Positions 45,001 through 57,574 of a stretch of 64,000 nt of DNA are shown here, one piece after another. The position numbers and the translations under genes are program-made. The notes below the pieces were generated by a model. It saw only the letters and a program-made list of their open reading frames with translations, ran no database searches and was not told the origin of the DNA. The stretch spans positions 34,104,379-34,168,378 of the forward strand of contig JARZZO010000003.1 in assembly GCA_030544215.1 (NCBI GenBank). The letters are read 5' to 3'. The stretch's first letter is position 1, and every line of letters begins with the position of its first letter. The stretch comes from Zantedeschia hybrid cultivar (Eukaryota; Streptophyta; Magnoliopsida; Alismatales; Araceae).

Positions 45001-45523
45001 ATCGACAAAGAGTAATACTTGCTGCAATGCTATGCATTGCAATCTAACGTGGTTACAAGGCACCCGTCTGAAATTTACAAGGACGGTTTGGGAGCATTTT
45101 TTAATTTTTTTGTCGGATTTTTTAAAAATTTTTTAGAGCGTCCGATCAAAAACCTGACAGTACATCCGGGTTGCTCGGGTCAGCCCCGACCCGACTGTAT
45201 ATTTTTTTAAAAAAAAAAAATTGGACACAAACTCGATTTATGTGCAAAATGTTTTTTTGGGAAAAAAAATATACAGTCGGGTCGGAGCCGACCCGAGCAA
45301 TCTGGATGTACAGTCGAATTTTTTATCGGACGCTCCAAAAAAAATTTAAAAATCTGACAAGAAAACAAAAAAAATTGAAAAACGCCCTCAAACCGCCTCC
45401 GTAAATTTTAAATGGGTTTGTACAGTAGTCTTCTTATCGGATCCGATCGGACGGCTATTGTGCCTTGCAATCCAATTTAAATTGCAATGCATGACATTGC
45501 AACAAGTATTACTCATATACAAA
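45001..45523. mobile_element. Second MULE-type MITE, related TIR
   Basis: The element is 45010-45514 (505 bp), bounded by GAGTAATACTTGCTGCAATG and its inverted copy (TIR about 32 bp with few mismatches). Flanking 9-mers ATCGACAAA and ATATACAAA differ at two sites, fitting an old 9-bp duplication. The interior forms a long hairpin (GGTTGCTCGGGTC...GACCCGAGCAATC-type arms, 45170-45305). The TIR start resembles that of the MITE at 21847. No ORF. Confidence 0.8.
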
Positions 45524-45607
45524 AGCTATTGCCGATATGAAGAACATCTATGTACTCTCTCATCTTGTGAATTGTGACAACAACGTTTGCATAGAAGGGG
45601 CAATTGA

Positions 45608-45620
45608 TTTTTTTTTTTTT

Positions 45621-45651
<31 letters not shown>

Positions 45652-45658
45652 GGGGGGG
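45608..45658. repeat. T23-G28 double homopolymer
   Basis: A run of 23 T directly followed by 28 G. Such a pair is rare and may reflect a sequencing or gap-filling artefact. Confidence 0.95.
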
Positions 45659-45659
45659 A

Positions 45660-45985
45660 TGAAGATGATAATATGACTTAAGCAAACTGGCTGCCTAGGG
45701 CAGCTGGTTCACCTCTTGCCTCTCAAATGGGAGGTCTCAGGTTCGATCCTAGTTGGAGCCTAAAAACTCCTCAGTCCTGCACCCAATAATTGAGTTGTAG
45801 GGATCTTTATCCCCTGGTCCGTGAGATTAGGAAAATCAGACGGACCTAGAACGCTCGCCTAATTAGGCGGAATTCTCGACCAGTGCGGATTATCTCCAAT
45901 TCTGGAGGACATCTCGGATTTGATCCCTGGTCACTTGTAAACATCTGTCCATACCTTGGCCACTGTGCCACCGACCAAAAATATA
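45660..45985 (+). mobile_element. tRNA-derived SINE-like sequence
   Basis: A tRNA-like head contains an A-box-like CAGCTGGTTCACC and a B box GGTTCGATCC (45738-45760), about the right distance apart for RNA polymerase III. It is followed by an unrelated body and a short (AT)n tail at about 45979. It does not fold as a proper tRNA, so I do not call a tRNA gene. No target duplication was established. Confidence 0.5.
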
Positions 45986-46029
45986 TATATATTACTTAAA
46001 CTGAAATAAGGTTACACAAAGGTTCTGTA

Positions 46030-47421
46030 GGAATGGAAATAAGTGATATAAGGACATTCCGGAATGGAAGATGCTTCCAAGACATTTGGATGTTGTGCTG
46101 GACTGCCTCTCTAGTCAGAACATGTGAAAATTTGTTGCAGGTTCTGATTGTATAGCTTACTGTGATTGAGGCATGCCTTTTCAATATCTGTTGGCGATCT
46201 TGGATTAGTATTAATAGCTTTTGACTATCTGAAGAGCATCTCCCTTGACAATGATAGGTGTACTGAAGGTAGTGGCCAGATTGAGCCCTGTCAAGAAAGC
46301 TTGGGCTCTACAAACCTCTGGATGTTTGGTCTTGCCAGGCTTGTTAAGTAGGAAAGTGTATTACTCTGATCGTTCCTTACAACCACTTGGCCCTGGGGGG
46401 GAGAGAGTTCCAATTGAGCCTGATTTTTCCTTGTGGCTGGTGAACTTGGTCTAGATATAGAAATCCTAGACAACAATTTTAATGATGGAGGTAGGATGGG
46501 AGGGGCTGCCTTCCAAGACAAATTTGCATCTTGCCTTCCAAATATTTCAAAGAACAGCAATGAACATAATCAACGGATATGTAAGCTGGAGGGATCCTGA
46601 GTGAGTTTATCCCAGTGCAACAGTCTCTCTTCAAGCAAGTGGTTGATGACGTCCAATTTGTAAGATAAAGGAGAAGCTAACCAGGTAGCTCTGGCAATAT
46701 GGCAGTAGAAAAGAAGGTGTCCCACTGATTCATTAGCCTTGGCACAACTGACACAACAAGGGTCTGTCCAGCTGATGGATTTGGCTATTCTCTCATTAGT
46801 GTGTAGCCCTTCGATTAAACTTTACCAAAGATGAAGAGGTTGTCCACATACATTGTGTATAATAGAGTGAGCATTGGCATAGACTTTGAATCATTTAAAT
46901 AGGTCTTCCTCCTATTTTGTCAGAAGCAGAGAAGATAGGACCTCTGCAGAGAGAATATAGAGAGAAGGAGATAGAGGGCATGCTTGCCTGAGGCCTCTTT
47001 GGGGTTTGATTAAGCCTATAGGTTTGCCATTAATATTAATGGAATAGGATGTGCCAGCATATAATTCATAATGAGCTGTAACATGGTGCCTTAAATACCC
47101 TATCTGAGGAAGATGGTGTGCATAAAAGACCAATCCAGCTTGTCACGGGCTTGCGAAATGTCAAGCTTCATGGCAAAGACCCCAGTCCTACCTTTTTTAT
47201 GGTTTGAGGGAGTGCACAAGTCCTTCAAAAGGAGGGACAATGCAATCGGCTATGAGTCTACTGGGGATGAAAGCTCCATGGTGAGAGAAGACCAGCTTAT
47301 TAAGGGAAAAAATTAGGCTATTAGCAATAATCTTGGTAATAACCTTGTACAGTGTGTTGCAGAGGCTAATGGGCAGGAATTCAGCTAGGTTAATAGGCGG
47401 GTGGACTTTGGGAATTAAAGT
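46030..47421 (-). pseudogene. LINE fragment with internal deletion: RT, zinc-binding, RNase H
   Basis: On the minus strand: RT start (IPKVHPPINLAEFLPISLCN across 47405-47350), an RT core in an open stretch 47133-46912 (GLRQACPLSPSLYILSAEV), then a jump to zf-RVT (PCCVSCAKANESVGHLLF, about 46770-46720) and a decayed RNase H. The RT C-terminal part is missing, so there is a deletion near 46890. Stops are frequent. It differs in sequence from the LINE at 35.4-43.0 kb. Confidence 0.75.
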
Positions 47422-47816
47422 ATATAAATAGGCTTTTTTGCATATATATCCCTATATTTGAGTCTATATCCCCAGCTCTCACATATTGTCATCAGCACCT
47501 TTGAAATTTTCGAAATGTTACATTTATATCCTTCTGTCAAACTAACGTGAATTTCAATGAAACATGCTAAAAAGATTCCGTAAATCATGATAACATCGGG
47601 GATGCTAGCGTAAATAGGCAAATTTTTAGTGAATTGAGAGGTACGTACTTAAAATATTAGTGAATTTAGAAGCATCTATGTAAAATCTTTAGATTGAAGA
47701 ATATAAGTGCGACCTTTTTGTAAATTTCAGGGGTATTGCTGACAATATGTGAGAGTTGATGATATAGACGTAAATATGATATTTAGGGGTATATATGCAA
47801 AAAAACCTATATAAAT
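47422..47816. mobile_element. Foldback MITE with 8-bp TSD ATATAAAT
   Basis: The element is 47430-47808 (379 bp), starting AGGCTTTTTTGCATATATA and ending with its near inverted copy. ATATAAAT flanks both sides (47422-47429 and 47809-47816). The arms pair over 100 bp or more (CTCTCACATATTGTCA against TGACAATATGTGAGAG). The 8-bp duplication suggests hAT mobilisation. Confidence 0.85.
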
Positions 47817-47997
47817 CTACAAAAACTTGATCATGTGCTCCCATGTTCGTCTCACAGACCAAATCAAGCTATCGGGTCTGCTGTTGGTTGTGGAGCCCGA
47901 ACGGATGTATACTCAAATCCAAAACCGTGGAGCCCAAACAGATCTGGACCGTTTTGAGTTTCCAGCATCTCGTTATCGGTAAGCGGCTGTCATTAAT

Positions 47998-48540
47998 TAT
48001 TTTTTGGTTGCTTTGCGTATATATTCTTGAAAATATCATATTTGCATCTATCCTTTTAACTCTCATTGACAATATTCCATATCATCAAGGGTATATACGT
48101 AAAATTTTAGTGAATTTAAGAGATGTATATATAAAATATTAGTAAATTTAGGAATACATATGCAAAATCTTTAGGTCTGGTTAACGGCGTTTTGACGGAG
48201 GGGTATAATCATAATATTTTTGAGATTTCAGGAGTTCTGATGGTAATATATTACAGTTGGGGATATGAATGCAAATATGATGGTGTTCTGGGGTATACAA
48301 TCAAAAGTCCTATTATTTTTGCATATATACCTGTAAGCTGTGGTATCTACATGTACGTTCCTAACCGTCACTTATTGTTATAATTATCCCTGACACCTTC
48401 AAAAAAAATTTGCAATGATACCCTTCCAACAAAATGCTGGGAATTTCCACTGAACATGCAGAAAGGTTTATGAATTCTGATGAAGTTAGGAGTGTATATG
48501 TAAAGTGAGTATGTGCATATATCTATATAGGATTAAATGC
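47998..48540. repeat. Two diverged partial copies of the same foldback family
   Basis: 47998-48310 and about 48313-48540 repeat words of the MITE at 47430 (GCATATATAC, TTAGTGAATTTA, GGGGTAT, CCTTTTGAC-like ends) with many changes. They are head to tail with it, separated by about 190 bp of other sequence. The third copy lacks its right arm. Confidence 0.6.
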
Positions 48541-50456
48541 CCCCCCCCCAAAAAAAAATAAATCTCCCCACCCCATCTATGTGTAGCTTGGTGCGTCTTA
48601 AACAGTAGTAAAATGTCATAGATAGTTGTAAATTATTTTACGGTACTTTTTTCTTAAGTAGGTGCATCGTAAATAGTTATATTTTAAAATCAGTTGACTT
48701 CTAAAATCTTTCTTTTACTTAATTTTGGTTTACACTCTACAATTATCGTAAACCAAAATCGGTGGTTTTAAAATCAAAAATTTTATTTTTGCTGATTTTA
48801 AAATTAATGATTTTGAAACTTAGATTTTACGGCATTTTACAACGCACTAAATGACACCTTAATAAAAAAAAATCGTCAGAAAAATTTAAAAGATCCAATT
48901 AGGCCTCTTAGGGTTGTTCTGTCCTATCTTGAAAACCAATTATAGCTATTCAATAGGATGCAAGTTGGGGCCATCCGATTTAAATTGAATGGTCTCCGTT
49001 CCACCAGTTCACCTAAGGCGGAATGGGCGGAACAGTAGTTCTTCTGCACGACCCTTTTAACGTGCGGGCAGAATGTTCCGCTGAGCGATCACATGCACTC
49101 GATTGACCGTCCGATCTTTGATCGGAGTCCGATCTCCAAAAAAAATGAACTGTGTGACCGAGTCCACCCAAATATGTACAATTCAAAACTTTTTTTGATC
49201 AGATTTGAATCGTACGCCTGTAATCATTCGTAGGTGCTCGATTCAAATATTTTTTGATCAATCGTCTGATCGAAGGAGGCTCAACTATCTTAGATGCACT
49301 CTAGAACACGTGTATCCACCTTTATATGTATAGAAAGAGAGAGGAGGGATCCGTCACTACCACTCCAACTATAATTTCTAATCTAAATTGTGAAATATTT
49401 TATAAAATATGAAATCCATATACAATATAAAAAGTATCATTCTAAATTTATAACTCATATCAGATATTACTAGAAATCATATTATCTAGACCATTCATTT
49501 TGTTCAACTACGTATACGATGTACCTGATTTTTCATTCGTTGATATTTTCTTAGTAGTAGAGAAGGTATAACGGTTTGGATTAGATTAATATAGTTTTGA
49601 ACTAGATGACATCGTTCTTATTTTGTCTCCTCGTACATACATACATGCATACATATATATGCCCATATTTTTCATGTTTAAAAATAATAATAAATTTTTA
49701 AATATTCAACTATCTTTCACGTTTCCAATCTTTAGAGTTTAATTTTCATTATTCGATCATAAAATTCAATGATAACCATTGATCAGATGTTACAATTGAT
49801 TTTCATGATCAGATAATATAAAAATTTTAAAAAATAATTAAAAAATAAAAATTACACCTATTACCTAGAGTTGTTCTCATCCTCTTGGAGTTTTAAATTT
49901 AAATACCAAGTAAAGAATTTAAACCCTGTCCGATAGGATTGCACGGCCGCACAACAACGCTCCTTTTTCTCTCTCTCTCTCTCTCTCTCTAAACATTTTT
50001 AGCATCATCCACTATTTTGGTGGGAGAGGTATAATCACAACCTTTCTGCCAATGTCACGAGCATTTATAACAATATATAATAGTCAGGAGTAAATCTATC
50101 TAATATTACTATGCAGGAATGGGAAGGTAACGGTAAGGAGAAGGCACTATTTCCACTTTCTTCTCCTCTCCTTTTTTTAAGTTATTGGATAAAATATTTA
50201 AAAATTGAAAACTTACTCTTCCAAGTAGGCTGCGTGGATATGGGAGGGAGTAGTTGTAGGATTCTCTGTTTTGGAGCACCTCTCCCTCTCTTTCTCTCTT
50301 TGGTGACCTCCAAGTAACCACCTCTTCCTCTCCTTTAACCCATGTAATGGAATTTAAAAAATTTGAACACACTTTTAAAATCATTCTCACTTCCCATGAT
50401 TATCTTCTGGTGTGCAGAAAAACTAAGCCATCCCTCTTGCTTTGTGCAAGTACACT

Positions 50457-50460
<4 letters not shown>
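48541..50460. other. Intergenic, A/T-rich; possible decayed inverted repeat
   Basis: A C10A9-like run at 48541-48558. Words GGTGCGT (48590) and ACGCACT (48843) bound a 260-bp stretch with weak inverted similarity, perhaps an old MITE. A short inverted GGCGGAAC/GTTCCGC pair lies near 49010-49075. No gene seen. Confidence 0.35.

Positions 50461-50550
<90 letters not shown>
50461..50550. repeat. (CT)45 microsatellite
   Basis: An uninterrupted 90-bp dinucleotide run. Two overlapping Leu/Ser ORFs are repeat artefacts. Confidence 0.97.
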
Positions 50551-50555
<5 letters not shown>

Positions 50556-52487
50556 AATACCTCTCTACCTTTCTCTCAAATCAGGAGATTCTTACTCACC
50601 ATAACAGCAACAAGAATCTCATGCATACCTTACTCTCCATGCAAGGCTTCTCTTGATACTCAAGTAAAAATTATCTCTCCTTCTATTGATTAACTTAGTT
50701 AATATTTTAGTACACTCTTCGGGGTCCCTCTCCATGGAAGAGAGTCTATAACTTCATAAAACTACACGCCTCATCTCTCTCTCTAACACTCACGCACATG
50801 CACCTCTCTCTCTCTCTCTAACTCTCACTGGCAGACATGCAAGTCTCTAACTCTCTCATTTACTGTCAAATCCGGGGATTCTCACTAACGATACGAGCAA
50901 TAGGAATCAAATGGCACTTGGTTAAAATCGTCAAGAAATCACAAACTTTGCTTTTGTTTGTTAATTCAGGTAATTTTTAAATCACTGAGATTTTATGTAT
51001 TTTTTTATGCACGGGCACCAAGTAATTAACTACATGCCTCTCAACCTACAAACTCCCCTCCCTCTCTCTCATCCGAAGAAAACTGCACACCTTTCACCCA
51101 ACGTAAACACAACGACCCTCTCTCTCGGGCCGAGGTTATCCTATTAAAAAAAAAAAAAAAAAATTGAATACATAGCATTTGTTCATTGCTCTTTTCTTTT
51201 TTTTTCTCTTATAATATGAAAAAAAACACAAGAAGGTACTTCTCCGTGCCCTTCTTTTAATTTTTTTAAGAAAAAAAATTCTCCGGGTCCGTCCCTCTCT
51301 CTCTAACACGCTCCACCCATTAATTTCTCCCCATTTAACCGTACTCTCCCTCTATTTCTCTCCTAACTTCTTATTTGATATTTAAAATTTAAATGTAAAT
51401 ATAACACTTCTCTTCTAGGCAGGCACACACAATTCTCTCTCTATTCTATTTGATAATTAAAAAACAAGAAACCTACAAAAAAACAACTCCAAGTCAATCT
51501 CTCTCCGCACTAATCGCCCTCACCCAACTGCACCCTTTAAAAAGTTTAAAACTTTTTTTTTGCACAAACACTACCTCTCGCTCTCTCTCTCACACACGCA
51601 CGTGCTCAGCCATGTTCTTCTTTATCACCCAATAGGTGTAGTTATCCTATTCCAGATGCTTACCTCATTAACGTACCTACATTCGGTCAAGAACCATGAG
51701 GAATTAAGTTATATTACAATTTTCAGCCCAATAAATGTGGTTATCCGAGTAAGGTAAACGTATGAATTCTTAAATTTTTTTATCAATCTTTCATATAAAT
51801 TTTTCGTTGACAGCGGGAAAAATGTATACGGTCGTACATGCTTAAATAATTGTGAAGAACTAATTATCAGGTTTACATTTATTAATTGTTTAAATTTAAT
51901 AAGTCTCTTATTCTCTTTACTACAAAAAAAGATGAATTATTATTATCCTCATGCAAATCAAAATTAGTCATAATTTTCTCTCTCTTTGATGTGGTTACAT
52001 GAAGTAACTCCACTCCTCTCTCTCATGGATATCCTTTCCCACTTTCTCTCTATCTTTACTTTGGATAGATTCCCTCCCCAACTCTCTCTCTCTCTCTACA
52101 CGATTAGAATCTCTCTTTCCCGGTTCATTCTCTCTCTCTTCAGTCTTTTTTTTTAAACATGCAACTCTCTGTCTTTCTGGCATACACATAGTAGCCTCAC
52201 GCGTGCACAAAGCACACCTCTCTCTCTCCCCCCCTTTGGATGAGTAAAAAAATTGAAAAATTACCCATGCACCTCTCTTTCTATATATGTAACGTTGTGC
52301 TATGAAGTTACTACACTGCTGTCTCTATATAATTTTTTAAAATTCACATATATTTGCTCATTTTATCACTGCAATTTTAATGAATAATTTTTTGAAAATG
52401 TACTTGATGACTATGTAGATATTAGTGGGTTTGCAGACTTGGGGTGGACATTAATTTTATGTGTTAACCTGTCTTTCAGACATTCAA

Positions 52488-52530
<43 letters not shown>

Positions 52531-54044
52531 AGCCTTTTATTCATCACATATCCCTTTCTCACAACCCCTTCATGTACCTGTACGCCTCTCTTTTGTCATG
52601 CACAAACTCACAACCTCTCTCCCTCATGGGCAAGCTAAACACATTCTCTCTCTCACACATATGCAATCCAAATTTGTTGTCTATTATTATTAGTTGTGTA
52701 CGGTATATTTTAAGATTTCATGTTGCAATAACTACCACTATTTTTTCTATGTAGTATATTAATGCATTGGGTCAAAAAGATTTGCTAACTTTCATGCTTT
52801 ATTAGATATGAAATTCAAATATTAAAAAACACAATCAACTCTAGGCAACTTAGGCACTCCCTCTTGGTATGTAATTTAGACATACATCGACATAAAATAT
52901 CATTTTGTTCATTTTATTGTCTACTTTATCTACTGTATTGATGCATTAGTTCGTCAAATCTCACACACTTTATTACATTATTATGAAACTGTCTCACTTA
53001 GAGGTACATTTCACTAAATTCTAGAGAGCTCCAGCAATCAGTCTTTATATATAATATTTATAGACATATCCTTAAACACTGTGTATTATTTTTTATTTTT
53101 CAACTTTTTTATTACATATGGCCAACCTAAAGATTATGATTATTATTATCTATTCACAAATGTATGTTACACTAAGTATCGTTGATTTCATTCTATAATT
53201 ATTTACAGATGAGAAAAAAATACATAAAACTATTGAGAATATTAAACACTATTATTGTAGATTTACATCTGAAAATTAAAAATTAACCTTGGATATCATG
53301 TGTACATACTTTACAAAAAATAATTTAACATCTGCAAACATATATAAATATGTACATAAATAATAATATATAAACATGTATAGAAATAATATTATATAAA
53401 TATTAATAACTACTTAAATGGATAGCTTCATTTGTATGTCTTCTATTTAACATCTACGAGCATATATAAACATGGATAGAAATAATAATATACATGAATA
53501 GGATTATACTTTTTGAGAAAAAATGTTGCAAGGACATGATTCGATTCCGTCTTCATTTTCCCTTTCACATTTCTATGTTATTATTTGTTTGAATTTTTTT
53601 TGCCTTTGTCAACCCATTACGCAACCTAACTCTTCCCCGATTCTTGCGGAGGAAATATTAACATTGATTGAGTGCACACATTAATGGAGAATAGTAATGA
53701 AGAAGACGCCTCCAGATAACAATTCTTTTCACTTAAACATTTACGCATACATGACAGTTTCATCGTATGAAAACAAATCAAAAATTAACTTTAGGATCAA
53801 ATAATGTATGATTTTCATTCTTTGATAAATTCTTTCTTAATTGCATGAAATATTAGTTAATGTATGTTGATTTTATGACTATATACTCTATGAAATTTAT
53901 TGAATTTCCTTCAAAAATTTGAATACATATGCACATGCTCCTACAATAAATCTAATATATGCACACTCTTTATATCATGTGTACATATTCTTAATAAAAC
54001 AAAGTTATAAATAAGTTATAATTTTTTATCTAAAATAATGTCAA
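50551..54044. other. Intergenic, A/T-rich with many short (CT)n tracts
   Basis: Scattered CTCTCT runs (for example 50775-50820, 51118-51126, 52081-52098, 52490-52525, 52650) between A/T-rich DNA. Repeated words such as TCTCTCTAACxCTCACxxxCA near 50780 and 50815 suggest a decayed CT-linked repeat. No coding sequence, RNA gene or TE protein recognised. Confidence 0.5.
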
Positions 54045-55150
54045 TTAAATGATCAGTCTAATTTGATATCTAACAAATTTTAGAGCTCTATCTTCATATC
54101 ACAAATGTCAAATGACTATTGAATGGTGAAACATATTGCTCTAAGGTGTAAAGGATATTATCTCTACATCGTCAAAATCTTCAAAATTTCAACTCAGCTA
54201 GTTGATGATTGCTCTCTCTCTCTCTCTCTTAAAAATTAGACCATCTAATTTGAGAGTTTACAAATTTAAATCCTCTTTTTTCACAACACTAACACCAAAC
54301 GACTAATTAAGGTTTAAGTGTACTGCTCCAACTTGTAGAGGGCATCGTCTCTTGAGTCTTAGACACCCCAAAATTTCATTTCGGTCATCCATTCATTGGT
54401 CACTCTCTCTCTCTCTCTCTTTCTCTTATAAAAAGACCATTGTGCTAATTGGAGATGTTACAAATTTAAGATCTCTTTTCATAAGAAAAGTACTAAATGA
54501 TCATTTAGGAGTCGAACGTACTGCTTAAGGTGCTCTCTCTCTACCTCTCTCTCTCACATAATAGATCATTGTGCTAATTGGAAAGGTTGCAAATTTAAGA
54601 TCTCTCTTCATAAGAAAAGTACTAAATGACCATTTAGAAGTCGAGCGCATTGCTCAAGGTGCTCTCTCTCTCTCTCTCTCTCTTAAAAATTAGATCATTT
54701 AATTTGAGAACTTAAAATTTAAGACATCTTTCTTCACAACATAAACACCAGATGATCATTTAAGATTAGGATACACCACTCTAAGTGTTAGAGGACATTA
54801 TCTCTCAAGTCTGAGATGCCTTAAAATCTTAAAACTTCAGTTCGGCCATTCAATCGTTGCTCTCTATCTATCTATCTCTAGCTATTTGAAAATAGACCAT
54901 TGGTCTAATTTGAGAACTTACAAATTTAAGATCTCTCTTTATAATATAAATACTAAATGACCATTTAGAGGTCAGACGCACTGCTCCAAGATGTGCTTTC
55001 TCTATCTTTTTCTAGAATTAAACCATCTTACATATTTAAGATCTCTCTCTTCATAACATAAATACTAAATGGCCATTTAGGAGTCAAGTGCACTGTTCCA
55101 AAGTGCAAATGACATTGACTATTGAGTCTGAGATCATTCGAAATATTAAA
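54045..55150 (+). repeat. CT-linked minisatellite with long and short units
   Basis: Six to seven diverged units, each starting with a CT tract (54212, 54403, 54533, 54662, 54861, about 54998). Each is followed by ATTAGACCAT, TTTGAGA, ACAAATTTAAGATCTCT, CATAA, TACTAAATGACCATTTAG and CACTGCTC. Spacing is about 191, 130, 129, 199 and 137 bp. Long units carry an extra 65 bp (GAGGACATTATCTC, TGAGTCTGAGA, CTTCAGTTCGGCCATTCA) that short units lack. No coding capacity. Confidence 0.85.
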
Positions 55151-55389
55151 ACTTGAACATAGACACCTTAGAAAAGAAAACTATGTATTTAACGTATACA
55201 TGTTAAAAGAATTTTAGAAATACATAATGTTTTCTTATTTTTTTAAAAACAATGACTACTTAGTTATTTGTACTTTTTTTATGAAAATATTTACAAAAAA
55301 GACTTTGAAGTATCTATGATAATAATGACATTTATACTTTCTTTATCATACATTAGGACTAACATTCATAATGAAGAAGTAATGTAAGA

Positions 55390-56530
55390 AGAATTTTTCA
55401 AAAGAATGAGCAAAAGTATACTAGCACGAATGATGAGATTAAAAAGATTGAAGCAAATGTATGCTCATAGAAGGAGAACCTTCTATCGAAATGACAAATG
55501 CATGGAAATAATGCACAAGCAGATGAGGTGGAGAAGAAGGTGTATACTATGGAGAATAATTGAAATTTGTTGGTAGAAGAAAATGTTAGAAACATATCAT
55601 GATCTTCATAACTTTATCCGCAATAAAGAGAATTTTGAAATTAGGTATCAAATTGAAAGTAATGCTCACTTTGAAAACGACATCACAGAAAATGATCAGC
55701 ATATTGATCGAAGTCGTCATGATGAGTCTATGTGATTTATTTATTGTAGTAGATGATGAGCCTACTAGAAGGAAAGAAAAGTCAAAATTAAAGTTCATTG
55801 AAGCTGATAATGTCGAAAATTATTTTATGGAAACTGGAGAGACAAGTAGAGCTAATATGCGTATGTCCTCAGATGATGATAATATCATTGATCACATACA
55901 AATTGAGAATGATATGGTAGTTATTGATGTTCAAGATACTATAAATACAGAAGTACATAATTAACCTCCCAACACCAGAGTTGAAATTATTACACATTCT
56001 CGAAAGTGCACAAGAAAAATAATTTTTAATGAAAGATAAACTTTTACAACAGAATTTAATGAATGTCATCGTTGCAAGGCATTGATGTGGGTAGAAAAGA
56101 GGGCAAGTAAAAGTAGTAAAAGTCATCCAATTTTGATGTGTTGTCAAGATATAAGTATATCTTTATTGCCATTGTCTCCTACACAGTCGTTGTTGCAATC
56201 ATTATTGGATGACATTTATGATACAAATCAATTCAAATTCAAAGATCATATTAGAATTTATAACTTTATACTTAGCATTTACTTCAATGAGTGATAAAAT
56301 TGATCACATGGTAATGGATAGAAGACGACTATATTCTTTTAGGATTCATGGGACAAATTACTGCAAAATTAGTTCATTATTGTCGCAAGCTAGTGATATA
56401 CCTAAATTTTCTCAGCAATATATTTATGATACCGAGCATGAAATACAAAATTGAATCAGATGTTTTTAAAGGAATGTCTCTCTATTTTCAATCAATGAAG
56501 ATGTTTTATCACTTTTGCAAAACATGTTGA
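55390..56530 (+). pseudogene. Helitron-type helicase remnant, N-terminal region
   Basis: At 56066-56290 the frame reads ECHRCKALMWVEKRASK, PILMCCQDI, LPLSPTQSLLQSLL and IRIYNFILSIYF. A one-base shift continues SMSDKIDHM, YSFRIHGTNYCKISSLL and PKFSQQYIYDTEHEIQN (to 56453). This order is that of the region before the Rep/helicase of plant Helitrons. The upstream open stretch 55599-55964 is acidic and may be part of the same polyprotein. Stops and frameshifts make it non-functional. The Rep and helicase motifs themselves are absent. Confidence 0.6.
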
Positions 56531-56697
56531 ATGAGGTCAAGAAAGGTGCTTGACATGTAACATTGAAGAAAGGTGCTTGACATATAACATTGAAGAATTA
56601 GAAAATACACTCAGGTATTTATTTTTCAAAGTTATATTATTAAAATTTTAGATATTTATACTAATTATTATATTTAAGATTTTTGCTTTGAGTGCAT

Positions 56698-56810
56698 GCA
56701 AATAATGCAACTGGAGGGATTAAGTTAATATTATTTGATAAAGAAGCTAAAATTATTATTGGAAAATCGACAAATGCACTCAATCGATGCTTTTGGAGAT
56801 AAATATTTGC
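56698..56810 (+). pseudogene. RPA1-like C-terminal fragment
   Basis: The frame from 56701 reads NNATGGIKLILFDKEAKIII then GKSTNALNRC, the pattern of the C-terminal OB fold of replication protein A large subunit relatives. Plant Helitrons often carry such RPA genes, and this one sits 250 bp downstream of the helicase remnant in the same orientation. Too short for certainty. Confidence 0.45.
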
Positions 56811-57570
56811 ATGCGATAATTGTGTAGGTAAATATTAAAAGCTTTTATATACTTTATTTTAATCTTGTTTCTCTTTTAGGATGATGGTCTAAGAAAAGTT
56901 GAAGTATATATTTTATCACGCTTATGAGACATATACATATTCATTTTGCAAAAGAAATTTTTTTTTGGACAATCCTTAGAAATGTTGGAAATTCTAGTTT
57001 ATAATATTTTGAGGTAGACATTATTGAGGAGACTCATTATCTTCTAAATGAAATTAAAAAAATGAAAACTTTAACTACACAAATGAGTGACGAATTTTAA
57101 CTTTCTTGATCAATGATATTTCTCATACAGAGTATAACCTAATCATCTAATATCTCTTTGCAGGGGGAACGAAGCAAATATTTGGATGTAACATATACTT
57201 CCATTTAGATGAATTGACCGATGTCGTTTCAATGCTATTTTATTTTAACTATTTTTTAATTAAATGAGACATTGTATACATAGATGTTATCATGTTATTT
57301 GAACTTGATTTTTTTTATTTTTTTTAATATATTAGAACGATAATTTTGACGTCAGCTTACTTCAATGTTATTTTTGATTTTTTGAATAATATTTTTGTAT
57401 GTGACCAAATAAAAATAAAATAATAAATTATTTTCAAAAAAAATATTTATTTACTAAAAATAAAAAAGTAAAGATCTTTTTTTCTGTAAATCTTATGTTT
57501 TATTAATTTTATTTAATTCTTTCTTCTTCCTTTTTCATCTGAATTGTTTCAATTTTTTTCTAGCATATAA
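56811..57570. other. A/T-rich spacer after the Helitron remnant
   Basis: No gene seen. Some short open stretches on plus (56880-57100) could be more decayed Helitron or RPA sequence, but I cannot match them. Confidence 0.4.
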
Positions 57571-57574
57571 CTAA

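Noticed and set aside
45690..45770. tRNA gene
   Set aside because: A and B boxes are present, but the acceptor and anticodon stems do not pair properly; a SINE head fits better.
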